A DNA stretch of 24,508 bases from Borrelia puertoricensis (GTDB lineage: Bacteria > Spirochaetota > Spirochaetia > Borreliales > Borreliaceae): contig NZ_CP075392.1 in NCBI RefSeq assembly GCF_023035875.1, positions 1 to 24,508 of the forward strand, given 5' to 3'. The translations under genes and the position numbers were made by a program. Position 1 is the first letter of the stretch, and every line of letters begins with the position of its first letter. Shown one piece after another: positions 15,630 to 22,939 of the stretch. The notes below the pieces were generated by a model. The model was not told the origin of the DNA. It searched no databases and worked only from the letters and a program-made list of their open reading frames with translations.

Positions 15630-16568
15630 ATGACAAAAATATTGTAAATATAATAACTAGAATGCGTAAAGCAGTTAAGAAACTGGGTAAACAAAAGGGA
15701 AAAGTAACAGGTATAATAATAAATGAGCAAAGTTCAGTAGTAAATGAAAATCAAGCAGAGATAAACTTTCTAAAGTCTATCTACAGTTGCGTATAAATTT
15801 AGGTATTGTTGCTAAGAAGCTTAATGGATATGGATATAAATATCAAAATTTTAATGAGGTAATAAGAGAGATAAAGAATGTTATAAAGAGCAATAATTTA
15901 GACATTGATTTCCTGCAGTGTCCAACATTTAAAGTTGCAGGAAATAATACAATTAATGTTATTACAACAACATTTTATAGTCCCAAGAGTGTATATAGAG
16001 AGTCATTTGATATACTTGTTTACAGAGAATGATTTTATTTTTAGGATCAAAAAATCAAATTACATTACCTTAACTTATAGGTTCATATATGACATACTCC
16101 AGAAGATATGCTTTTGTAGGATCCCTATCAATTGAGAGTGAGTTTGACACTGATGCTAGTTCCTTAGAGCATATTCAAGAAGCTAATGATGAACTAGCTA
16201 GTATTGTAAAATGTTCCATCTATAAATTCTCTAAAGGAAAATCCTTTACTGTTGAAACAGTAACTAAAAGCACAATAGAACAGCAATCTTCAAGTCATAC
16301 ATCTATAACTAAGTTTGAGAGTCTTTCTAAACGTATACCTGCTAAGTATTATTATTACAAGAAATTTATTCAAGCATCTAAAAAAATGCATGCGGTGTTA
16401 TATGAGACACTTTTTGATAGTTTAGAAATGATAGATAAGTTTTTAATATAATTAAAGAATGATGATAATTCTAATATACTTAAATTTTTTGAAACTAAAC
16501 CAGAGCTTGAAACTATAAAATATTGGAACGACCTTATAAATAATTATTTAACTTATTTTGTCACTTAA
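15630..16568 (+). pseudogene. erf: Decayed ERF-family single-strand annealing protein gene
   Basis: A broken gene of the ERF superfamily (phage P22 Erf type) as found on cp32-like Borrelia prophage plasmids. ATG at 15630 follows the ACAAATAATAAGGA leader. After a shift near 15640 the frame reads NIITRMRKAVKKLG to QAEINFLKSI (15796). A shift near 15780 leads to LRINLGIVAKKLNGYGYKYQ and NFNEVIREIKN, the ERF core, then VITTTFYSPKSVYRESFDIL. A further shift near 16030 leads to LGSKNQITLP, a TAA where Gln is expected, then GSYMTYSRRYAFVGSLSIES and EFDTDASSLE, the conserved ERF YxRRYAL-type motif. An in-frame stop at 16449-16451 separates a tail that is open to 16568. At least three frameshifts and two nonsense changes rule out function. 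It pairs with the decayed exonuclease gene at 10778-11847. Confidence 0.8.
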
Positions 16569-16592
16569 TAAGAAGTTATATTACTTTAATTA

Positions 16593-17549
16593 CAGAGTGC
16601 TAAGAGTAGACTCTTAAAATCTATTATTAGTTTAAGTAATGATTTTTTAAATGTTTTTACTTCCCTTACTGATATGGTTGGAGGGATTTTAGGGTTTAAT
16701 ACTACTACTAAAAAATCTGATGTTGGGAATTATTTTAAGACTATAGAAAAAAGCTTAACAACAACTAAGACATCCCTTGAAAAAATTGTGGAAGACATGA
16801 AATCTGAGAATAATCCTAATGCTGCTACAGCTGAGACTGCCGTTAACAAACTAGTTAGTGAAACACTTGATAAGATAATTGATGGCGCTAAGACTGCCAG
16901 TGAGTCTATTGGTAGTACAGGTGATGACCTACTTGGTAATGTTGCTGCTCAGAATAACGGTGGTGATTCTGGTACTGAAGTCGATAAATTAGTAAAGGGT
17001 ATTAAATCAATTGTGGATGTGGTACTTCAAGGAAAAGGAAATCCTGAGGCGGGTACCGAAAAAAAAGCTGATGATCTTGGAGATAGAAGTAATAATGCTG
17101 CTGATGGTGAGGCAGGTAAGGTGTTTGCTATTGCTAATGATCCTAAAAAATCAGCTGTTGATGCTCTTAAGGCTGTTGGAGCTGTAACTGGAGCTGACAT
17201 CTTACAAGCTATGGTTAAAGATAATGGTGATTCTGCTAAATTAGCTAAAGAAACAAGTGGTAATGTTACTGTTGCTCCTAAGGATTCAACTATTGCAGGT
17301 GGTATCGCGTTAAGATCAATGGCTAAGAATGGTAAATTCGCTAATGATAATGCTGGAACCGCGGAGGTTACTGCTGCAGTTAAGGGAGCAGCTCTGAGCG
17401 CAGTAACTAAAGCATTGGGTACTCTTACAATAGCAATAAGAAAAACAATTGACAGAGGACTTAAGGAAGTTAAAGATTCTATGAAATTTAATTCTACAGA
17501 TCCTTCTGTAACTACTTATAGGCAGATCCTTGAAGCTAAGAAAAACTAA
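16593..17549 (+). CDS. vlp: Silent vlp cassette, no start or signal peptide
   Basis: An open vlp reading frame of about 318 codons that lacks promoter, start codon and lipobox. The first ATG (16674) is internal: the frame is already readable as AKSRLLKSIISLSNDF from about 16599. Landmarks are [64 protein letters not shown] and [18 protein letters not shown]. These belong to the same subfamily as the cassette at 20488-21345 and long stretches of DNA are nearly identical. It begins 25 bases after the ERF pseudogene and ends 42 bases before the common vlp downstream hairpin. It is a likely donor for gene conversion. The frame is intact, so it is archival rather than decayed. Confidence 0.82.
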   Translation, partial: QSAKSRLLKSIISLSNDFLNVFTSLTDMVGGILGFNTTTKKSDVGNYFKTIEKSLTTTKTSLEKIVEDMKSENNPNAATAETAVNKLVSETLDKIIDGAKTASESIGSTGDDLLGNVAAQNNGGDSGTEVDKLVKGIKSIVDVVLQGKGNPEAGTEKKADDLGDRSNNAADGEAGKVFAIANDPKKSAVDALKAVGAVTGADILQAMVKDNGDSAKLAKETSGNVTVAPKDSTIAGGIALRSMAKNGKFANDNAGTAEVTAAVKGAALSAVTKALGTLTIAIRKTIDRGLKEVKDSMKFNSTDPSVTTYRQILEAKKN

Positions 17550-17591
17550 TTAAGATTTAATAACAAATACATAGCTAAATAAAGTCATTTG

Positions 17592-17626
17592 AGGAAAACT
17601 TTTCTTTTCATGAGATTTGTTTTCCT
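17592..17626 (+). terminator. vlp downstream hairpin (DHS-like block)
   Basis: AGGAAAAC (17592-17599) pairs with GTTTTCCT (17619-17626), followed by a T run and preceded by AATAAAGTCATTTG. It is the same block as after the other vlp genes. Confidence 0.75.
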
Positions 17627-17783
17627 TTTTTACTATCTGTAATAATACTCAGGTCTAAAGCTTATTGATATAAATCTTTTAACAACAGATTTATGGTTAG
17701 GGACACTCTTAAATCACATTTTACTGAAATAAAGTTCCTATAATATTTAAGATATTATATAATAATTAAATAAGGAAGTTTTT

Positions 17784-18395
17784 ATGCAAGATTCGTCATT
17801 ACATTCTGTTGAGAGTACACAAATTTTTAATGGGCATATTACAGAAGAGATTATATATCAAGAATTTGTAAAGATGGGTATGCAAGATTTTATTGCAAAT
17901 GATCTCTCTAAAAGATATTACCGTAATGAATTGACTTATAAAGACATTGAGTATTTAGAAAGTAATTTTAATCTTAAGTTTGAGATGTTAGAACGTAGTT
18001 TAAAATCTGAAATTATTTTTGTGAAAACTGAACTTGATAACAAAATAGACTCTGTTGAGAATAACTTAAATGTGAAGATTGACACTAGATTTAATGAGCT
18101 TGATAATAAAATAGACTATGTTGAGAGTAATTTAAATGTAAAGATTGATACCAAGTTTAATGACCTTGATAACAAAATAGACATTGTTAAAAATGAGTTA
18201 AAATCTGAGATTTCTCTTGTTAGAAAAGATATGGAAATTAATAAAATGGAGCTTAATAGTAAACTTGATAAAACCACATCAGAATTTAAAAGTACATCAA
18301 GACTACATAATTGGATGTTTGGTACCCTTATCACACTTAATATAGGAATATTTTTAACATTAATATCCATAGTCTATTCATTGTTAAATAAATAA
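17784..18395 (+). CDS. bdr: Bdr repeat protein (right copy)
   Basis: A 203-residue Bdr-family protein, nearly the same as the left copy at both ends. The central coiled-coil repeats include a 22-residue unit present twice in tandem (residues 91-112 and 113-134; 18054-18119 and 18120-18185 in DNA), with VE(N/S)NLNVKIDT and FN(E/D)LDNKID in each unit. The C-terminal membrane segment is at about 175-198. TAAGGAAG precedes the start. No signal peptide. As in the left arm, it sits directly upstream of a vmp expression site. Its function is unknown in the family; membrane anchoring and oligomerisation are inferred from the sequence. Confidence 0.9.
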   Translation: MQDSSLHSVESTQIFNGHITEEIIYQEFVKMGMQDFIANDLSKRYYRNELTYKDIEYLESNFNLKFEMLERSLKSEIIFVKTELDNKIDSVENNLNVKIDTRFNELDNKIDYVESNLNVKIDTKFNDLDNKIDIVKNELKSEISLVRKDMEINKMELNSKLDKTTSEFKSTSRLHNWMFGTLITLNIGIFLTLISIVYSLLNK

Positions 18396-18409
18396 ATTTG
18401 AATTAACTA

Positions 18410-18613
18410 GGACCTTTCTTTATTTGATTATATATCAGTTATTTTCTTATCAAAATCATTTAATTATTGTTAATAACAATCAATTTTGTTAATTGTTATA
18501 TCATGCTCAATATCTTTAAGATTATAGTGCCTATGTTCTTAGTTTTTGTTTTTATCTTATTCAAAATTTGTTAACCATCTTGCCCTTGTGATGTAATAAG
18601 GAGGCACGTGATA
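18410..18613 (+). promoter_or_regulatory. vmp expression-site promoter, right copy
   Basis: A candidate -35 TTGTTA (18493-18498) and -10 TAAGAT (18517-18522) with an 18-base spacer match the left copy. Upstream is the palindrome ATTGTTAATAACAAT (about 18467-18481), which is imperfect in the left copy. A T-rich leader follows, then AAGGAGG (18598-18604), 9 bases before the vsp ATG. The dyad over the -10 is degenerate compared with the left promoter. Confidence 0.65.
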
Positions 18614-19240
18614 ATGAAAAGAATTACTTTATGTGCGTTATTTTTGACTTTATTTTTGCTTATTTCTTGTAATACTTCAGGAAAAGATCTTAAAGATGAT
18701 GAAGTGGCTAAATCTGATGGCACTGTTATTGACCTAGCTAAAATAACTAAGAACATTACAGACTCTGTTGCTTTTGCTAAAGATGTTAAAGAAATTCATT
18801 CTTTAGTTAAGTCTATTGATGAACTTGCTAAAGCTATTGGCAAGAAAATTAAAGATGATGGTCAACTTACTCAGGCTACTGATAAGGATAAAAATGAATC
18901 ATTAGTTGCGGGAGTATATAATATAGTGGGATTTATAAGTGTTAAGTTAAAAAAATTAGAAACAATAAGTGGAATTCTTGATGGAATGAAGCAAAAAGTT
19001 ATTGCTGTTAACTCTGCAGGTGATAAGTTTATAGAGAAGGTTAAAGCACAACATGCTAGCCTTAATACTGAGTCAGATGCAAAAAAAGCCATAGATAAAA
19101 CCGATGGTGATGGAAGTAAGGGAGGAAAAGAGCTTAGTGATTTAAATACAGCAATTGATGCGTTGTTAAAAGCTGCTAATGATGCAGTAACAGCTGCTAT
19201 TAATGAGCTTACAACTTCTGTTAAACCCTCTAACACCTAA
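18614..19240 (+). CDS. vsp: Variable small protein (Vsp), OspC-like lipoprotein
   Basis: A complete Vsp of 208 residues. The start is ATG at 18614 (MKRITLCALFLTLFLLISC) with AAGGAGG 9 bases upstream; a GTG six bases earlier is in frame but too close to the ribosome-binding site. Lipid Cys at 19. The mature protein is Ala/Lys-rich and helical with Vsp/OspC landmarks: AKSDGTVIDLAKITKNI, FAKDVKEIHSLVKSIDELAK, AIGKKI, SLVAGVYNIVGFI, LKAANDAVTAAINELTTSVK. Vsp proteins are surface antigens that alternate with Vlps; related tick-phase proteins (Vtp) are expressed in the vector. Its promoter is nearly that of the left vlp, so it occupies a second potential expression site. Whether it is the currently expressed antigen cannot be read from the sequence. 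Confidence 0.93.
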   Translation: MKRITLCALFLTLFLLISCNTSGKDLKDDEVAKSDGTVIDLAKITKNITDSVAFAKDVKEIHSLVKSIDELAKAIGKKIKDDGQLTQATDKDKNESLVAGVYNIVGFISVKLKKLETISGILDGMKQKVIAVNSAGDKFIEKVKAQHASLNTESDAKKAIDKTDGDGSKGGKELSDLNTAIDALLKAANDAVTAAINELTTSVKPSNT

Positions 19241-19321
19241 GGATAAACAAGTTAATTTATTACTATAAGATTAGTTTTTAATTAGTGGTATTTTTCTCAT
19301 AAAATAAAGTCTATAAATAAT

Positions 19322-19354
19322 AAGCTAAGAGTTTGCTTCTCTTAGCTTTTTTTG
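19322..19354 (+). terminator. vsp terminator
   Basis: A perfect 10-bp stem AAGCTAAGAG (19322-19331) with CTCTTAGCTT (19339-19348), 7-base loop, followed by a run of seven T. It is about 80 bases past the vsp stop and before the silent vlp cassettes. Confidence 0.88.
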
Positions 19355-19400
19355 TTTCTTTATTCTTCCTTTACTTGCTTTACTACTTTATTATATTTTT

Positions 19401-20396
19401 AGCTGTGGGAGTGGTACTACTAAGATGGAGGATCCTAAAACCACATTCTTAACTTCTATTGCTAATTTAGGTAAAGGCTTCTTAGATGTTTTTACTTCTC
19501 TTTCTGATATGATTGCTGGTACTTTTGGTATTAAAGCTGAGACTAAAAAATCTGACATTGGTAACTATTTCACTTCTATTGAAACAACTATGAACTCAGT
19601 TAAAGAGAAGTTACAAGAAGAAGTTGCTAAGAATGGGAATTACTTAAAAATTAAAACAGTTGTTGATACGTTGATCACTAACACATTAGATAAAATTGCT
19701 GATGGGGCTAAGACAGCTGCTAGTGGGGCTACTGGTGATGTTACTATTGGCAATGCTGTTAAAGATCAAGCGGCTACACATGCTGACTTTACAAGTGTTA
19801 ATGCTCTTGTTAGAGGAATTAAAACTATTGTTGACGTAGTTTTAAAAGATGGTGATGGAGATGCAGGCGCTACTAAGACTGGTAACACAGAGCAAAAATC
19901 AATTGGTAAGTTGCTTGGTAAAAAGGATGATGGGACAGAAGCACATGCTGCTGCAGCTAGTGCTTCAATCGGAGCTGTAATTGGGGCTGACATTTTGCAA
20001 GCTATTGCTAAGTCTGGTGAGGCTGCTAATAATGATGTTGAGATTGAAAAGGCAAAGAATGCTGCTGAGATTGCGGCTGCTAAGAAAGAAGATACTAAGG
20101 AGCTTAATGCAGCAGTAGCACAAAAGGATGCAGTTATTGCTGCTGGTATAGCACTTCGAGCTATGGCTAAGGGTGGTAAATTTGCTGCCAATGCTGAAAA
20201 AGATGCTAATGCAGTTAATGGGGCAGTATCAAGTGCAGTAAATAAGACTTTAAGTACTCTAATAATAGCAATAAGAAATACTGTTGATAGTGGGTTAAAG
20301 TCAATTAGTGATGCTCTAGCAGCTGTTAAACAAGAAGATAAGTCTGCAGATTTTACTACACCTGCAGACGCAACAGCTAATGGACAGAAACATTAA
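19401..20396 (+). CDS. vlp: Silent Vlp7-like vlp cassette
   Basis: An open vlp frame that begins at the lipobox codons (SCGSGTTKMEDPKTT from 19401), with no signal peptide, start codon or promoter. The ATG at 19425 is internal. The protein closely resembles B. hermsii Vlp7 as I recall it: FLTSIANLGKGFLDVF, FGIKAETKKSDIGNYFTSI, KEKLQEEVAKNGNYLK, SIGAVIGADILQAIAK, AVIAAGIALRAMAKGGKF, VNKTLSTLIIAIRNTVDSGL. The SCGSG codons match the start of the mature vlp at the expression site, the usual 5' crossover region, and the cassette ends next to the common downstream hairpin. It therefore has both homology ends expected of a donor. The frame is intact over about 330 codons. Confidence 0.85.
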   Translation, partial: SCGSGTTKMEDPKTTFLTSIANLGKGFLDVFTSLSDMIAGTFGIKAETKKSDIGNYFTSIETTMNSVKEKLQEEVAKNGNYLKIKTVVDTLITNTLDKIADGAKTAASGATGDVTIGNAVKDQAATHADFTSVNALVRGIKTIVDVVLKDGDGDAGATKTGNTEQKSIGKLLGKKDDGTEAHAAAASASIGAVIGADILQAIAKSGEAANNDVEIEKAKNAAEIAAAKKEDTKELNAAVAQKDAVIAAGIALRAMAKGGKFAANAEKDANAVNGAVSSAVNKTLSTLIIAIRNTVDSGLKSISDALAAVKQEDKSADFTTPADATANGQKH

Positions 20397-20434
20397 AAGA
20401 TTTATTAATAAACATAACTAAATAAAGTCATTTG

Positions 20435-20469
20435 AGGAAAACTATTCTTTTTATAAGATTCGTTTTCCT
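20435..20469 (+). terminator. vlp downstream hairpin (DHS-like block)
   Basis: AGGAAAAC (20435-20442) pairs with GTTTTCCT (20462-20469), then a T-rich run. Only about 20 bases separate it from the signal-peptide codons of the next cassette, so the hairpin doubles as the spacer of the array. Confidence 0.75.
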
Positions 20470-20487
20470 TTTATTTATATTATACTT

Positions 20488-21345
20488 ATGACTTTATTTT
20501 TACTTCTTAGTTGTGGCAGTGGTACTACTAGTGCTGAGGATTCTCAGGGTAGATTCTTAAAATCCGTTATTAGTTTAAGTAATGACTTCTTAAATGTTTT
20601 TACTTCCCTTTCTGGTATGGTTGGAGGGGGTTTAGGGTTTAATACTACTACTAAGAAGTCTGATGTTGAAAACTACTTTAAGACTATAGAAAAAAGCTTA
20701 ACAACAACTAAGACATCCCTTGAGAAAATTGTTGATGACATGAAATCTGAAAATAATCCTAATGCAGAGGCTACTGATACGGCAGTGAAAAAACTAGTTA
20801 GTGAAATACTTAATAAAATAATTGAAGGAGCTAAGACTGCTAGTGAGGTTATTGGTGATGCTGGCGACCCAATTGGTAATGTTGGTGCTAATAATGCTGC
20901 TGGTGTTGTTGGGACTGAAGTCGATAAATTAGTTAAGGGTATTAAAGATATAGTAGCTGTGGTACTTAAAGAAGGAAATCCTGAGGCTGGTGATGATAAA
21001 AAGGCTGAAAATCTTAGCGCAAGAACTGGTAGCAATGCTACTGATGGTGAAGCAGGTAAATTATTTGCTATTGCTAATGCTGGTAATGCTGATAATGCAA
21101 AAAAGTCAGCTGCTGATGCTGCTAAAGCTATAGTTAAGAATGGTAAATTTGCTGGTTCTAGTGCTCAGGCTGATGATGCTGTTACGGCAGTTAATGGTGC
21201 AGCAATAAGCGCAGTAACTAAAGCTTTAGGTACTCTAACTATTGCAATAAGAGAAACAATTGACGCAGGACTTAAAACCGTTAAAGATGCTATGAAAATT
21301 AATTCTACTGATACTCTTTTAACTACTGATAATCAGACTCCTTAA
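20488..21345 (+). CDS. vlp: Silent vlp cassette with partial signal peptide and internal deletion
   Basis: The frame begins [20 protein letters not shown], the second half of the vmp signal peptide and lipobox, without promoter or ribosome-binding site, so it is a silent cassette. The DNA of this first part is almost identical to the expressed vlp at 8228-9283, giving a 5' crossover site. It is a sister of the cassette at 16593-17549 but lacks about 45 codons: AADAAKA joins directly to IVKNGKFA, skipping GADILQAMV through GGIALRSMA. The frame is kept. Near the end a GAA-to-TAA change stops it at QTP, with AKKN and a stop still readable in frame just after. The loss of a region conserved in all other Vlps here suggests that the product, if donated whole, might be impaired. 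Confidence 0.82.
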   Translation: MTLFLLLSCGSGTTSAEDSQGRFLKSVISLSNDFLNVFTSLSGMVGGGLGFNTTTKKSDVENYFKTIEKSLTTTKTSLEKIVDDMKSENNPNAEATDTAVKKLVSEILNKIIEGAKTASEVIGDAGDPIGNVGANNAAGVVGTEVDKLVKGIKDIVAVVLKEGNPEAGDDKKAENLSARTGSNATDGEAGKLFAIANAGNADNAKKSAADAAKAIVKNGKFAGSSAQADDAVTAVNGAAISAVTKALGTLTIAIRETIDAGLKTVKDAMKINSTDTLLTTDNQTP

Positions 21346-21403
21346 GCTAAGAAGAACTAGTTAGAATTTAATAACAATATACATAACTAAATAAAGTCAT
21401 TTG

Positions 21404-21442
21404 AGGAAAACTATTCTTTTTATAAGATTCGTTTTCCTTTTT
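21404..21442 (+). terminator. vlp downstream hairpin (DHS-like block)
   Basis: AGGAAAAC (21404-21411) pairs with GTTTTCCT (21431-21438), followed by a TTTT run. The flanks on both sides match the left-arm copy near 7190-7224. Confidence 0.75.
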
Positions 21443-21445
21443 GGA

Positions 21446-21890
21446 TTTTATTTATATAGATATTTGTACTAAAGATAAGACAGTAACTTTTATTCAGTTC
21501 CATATTAATTAAGTGTAAGTAAGTATTATGAGATTAGTTTTGATTAGTAAGTGAGTAAAATTATTCTGAAAGTAAAGGTAGGAACGAGGTTTCTTAGTTT
21601 TTGTTTTTATTGAATGATATGTTTATTTTAGTTAATTGTTTTTTAATTATTTATTTTTTTAAGTTTAAATTGGATGTGATTGATTACAAGTTTTAGATTA
21701 AGATTATATTTTTGTTCTTTATTGTATAAATTTACTTATTAAAATAATTTTGAATTGCCTTTAATTATTACAGAATAGAATAATTGAGGTTTTATGGAAT
21801 TTATTTTTGTTATTTAAAATAAAAGGGTGTACATTTACCAGTAATTATTGTATTTCAATATAGAGACTTAATAATTAAATAATCTAATAT
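21446..21890 (+). other. Intergenic region upstream of the intact P35-type gene
   Basis: No gene. Its first ~100 bases and last ~130 bases match the left arm (6892-7185). The middle (about 21560-21720) is very T-rich, has no left-arm match that I can see, and holds TTCTTAGTTTTTGTTTTTAT, a run also found in the vmp leader. The promoter of the following gene should be here but is not placed. Confidence 0.45.
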
Positions 21891-21904
21891 CCCAGGAGGG
21901 AGAT

Positions 21905-22780
21905 ATGAAGAGAAGTATATTATCAGTATGTATTCTAGCATTATTATGTTTGTTATCATGTGATATAAATGCCCTTAATGATTTACTAAGTGAAGTAAGG
22001 GAAAAATTTTTAGATGAAAGCAAAGATAATAAATATTTAAACCATGAACAAGGAAATCAGGAACAAAAAGAAGTTGTTATAGATCTTCTTGAAGAGGGTG
22101 TAGACATACAACAAGATATGGGAGTAAGACCTGTTAATGCGGAATTTGAAGTGTTTAGGCAAGAGTATCCATACTATTCTCAAGAAGAGATAGAGATAAA
22201 AGAAGAGGACTTAACCCCAAGTACTGAATCCGAAAAAGAAGCAGATAAGGCAATTAAGGGGGTAGAAAATACTCTTAAAAACTCTGGATTTCCTTTATTA
22301 ATGAGTGCATATAATCTTAAAAATGAATATGAACAAATGAGAACAGAGCTTTATTATGTAACTAAAAGAATCCAGGATGAAATAGGATTACTGAGAGGAA
22401 CAGGTTTTAAGGGAAAGAGACAAAATTTAAATCGATTACAAGGTTGTTTGAGAGGTGAAATTTTTAATTCTGAAGATCTTATGAATAAAATTGATATTGC
22501 AATTGGTGAATTGGAATCCGCAAAATATTTTTTTGAAGAAGCACAAAAAACTTTAAAAGAAGCTATTACTGAAAGATTAAGAAGTAAAAAACGTAGAAGT
22601 TACTCATCAAGAGGAAGTAATAGTGATTTTTTGACTAGGAAAGCACGAAGTGACGCAGAAAATGTTTCAAGTTTATTAGAATCTTCTTCTAGCAGAATAG
22701 GAGAAGCAATGGGAATAAAAAAAGAGATAGAGGAAGTTATTAATGAGGCAAAGTCTGTTCTAGGTAGTCTTTCAGGATAG
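21905..22780 (+). CDS. P35-type / FhbA-like surface lipoprotein (intact copy)
   Basis: A 291-residue lipoprotein with signal peptide MKRSILSVCILALLCLLSC (Cys 19) and the family N-terminus CDINALNDLLSEVREKFLDE. An acidic linker follows (about 35-115, with YPYYSQEEIEIKEEDL). The helical C-terminal domain holds SAYNLKNEYEQMRTELYYV, FFEEAQKTLKEAITERLR, a basic SKKRRSYSSRG patch and a final KEIEEVINEAKSVLGSL. The CCAGGAGGGAGAT leader immediately before ATG is shared with the genes starting at 5099 and 6891. It is the intact partner of the broken gene at 6020-6891. P35-type label and possible factor H-type binding are family-level inference. A hairpin follows, then thyX on the same strand. Confidence 0.82.
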   Translation: MKRSILSVCILALLCLLSCDINALNDLLSEVREKFLDESKDNKYLNHEQGNQEQKEVVIDLLEEGVDIQQDMGVRPVNAEFEVFRQEYPYYSQEEIEIKEEDLTPSTESEKEADKAIKGVENTLKNSGFPLLMSAYNLKNEYEQMRTELYYVTKRIQDEIGLLRGTGFKGKRQNLNRLQGCLRGEIFNSEDLMNKIDIAIGELESAKYFFEEAQKTLKEAITERLRSKKRRSYSSRGSNSDFLTRKARSDAENVSSLLESSSSRIGEAMGIKKEIEEVINEAKSVLGSLSG

Positions 22781-22824
22781 AGACTGAAAGATTTAAATAT
22801 TTTATAACATTAGTATTTTCAAGA

Positions 22825-22847
22825 AGAGTTCCTTATAAAGGAACTCT
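22825..22847 (+). terminator. Hairpin between the P35-type gene and thyX
   Basis: AGAGTTCCTT (22825-22834) pairs perfectly with AAGGAACTCT (22838-22847), 3-base loop, with a TTTTTT run about 8 bases after. The left-arm copy is at 5949-5973. Confidence 0.65.
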
Positions 22848-22939
22848 CTTAACATTTTTTAAATAAGTTTCTAAAAACTATATAATGATTTAAGTTGAAT
22901 AACTAGTAAATTATTTTAAAGTTTTGAGGTTTAATTGTT

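Larger units (their letters stand above)
17722..18655 (+). repeat. Inverted duplication, inner block, right arm
   Basis: The plus-strand counterpart of 9243-10140: the upstream region of bdr, bdr itself, the vmp promoter and leader, and the start of the signal peptide. Identity is high but not perfect (an extra bdr repeat and scattered substitutions), so the duplication is not recent enough to be exact or has drifted. Confidence 0.85.

Noticed and set aside
10778..16568. An active phage recombination or defence module
   Set aside because: The exonuclease and ERF genes have many stops and frameshifts, so only a past system can be claimed. No restriction, toxin-antitoxin or other defence genes are seen.
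18116..18370. Minus-strand frame across bdr
   Set aside because: It is a shadow of the repetitive bdr sequence with no start signal of its own.
19766..20191. Long open frame antisense to the silent vlp cassette, and similar ones at 18871-19236, 20673-21035 and 7363-7641
   Set aside because: Ala-rich coding DNA opens long antisense frames. None has a ribosome-binding site or family match, and the sense strand is a clear vlp or vsp.
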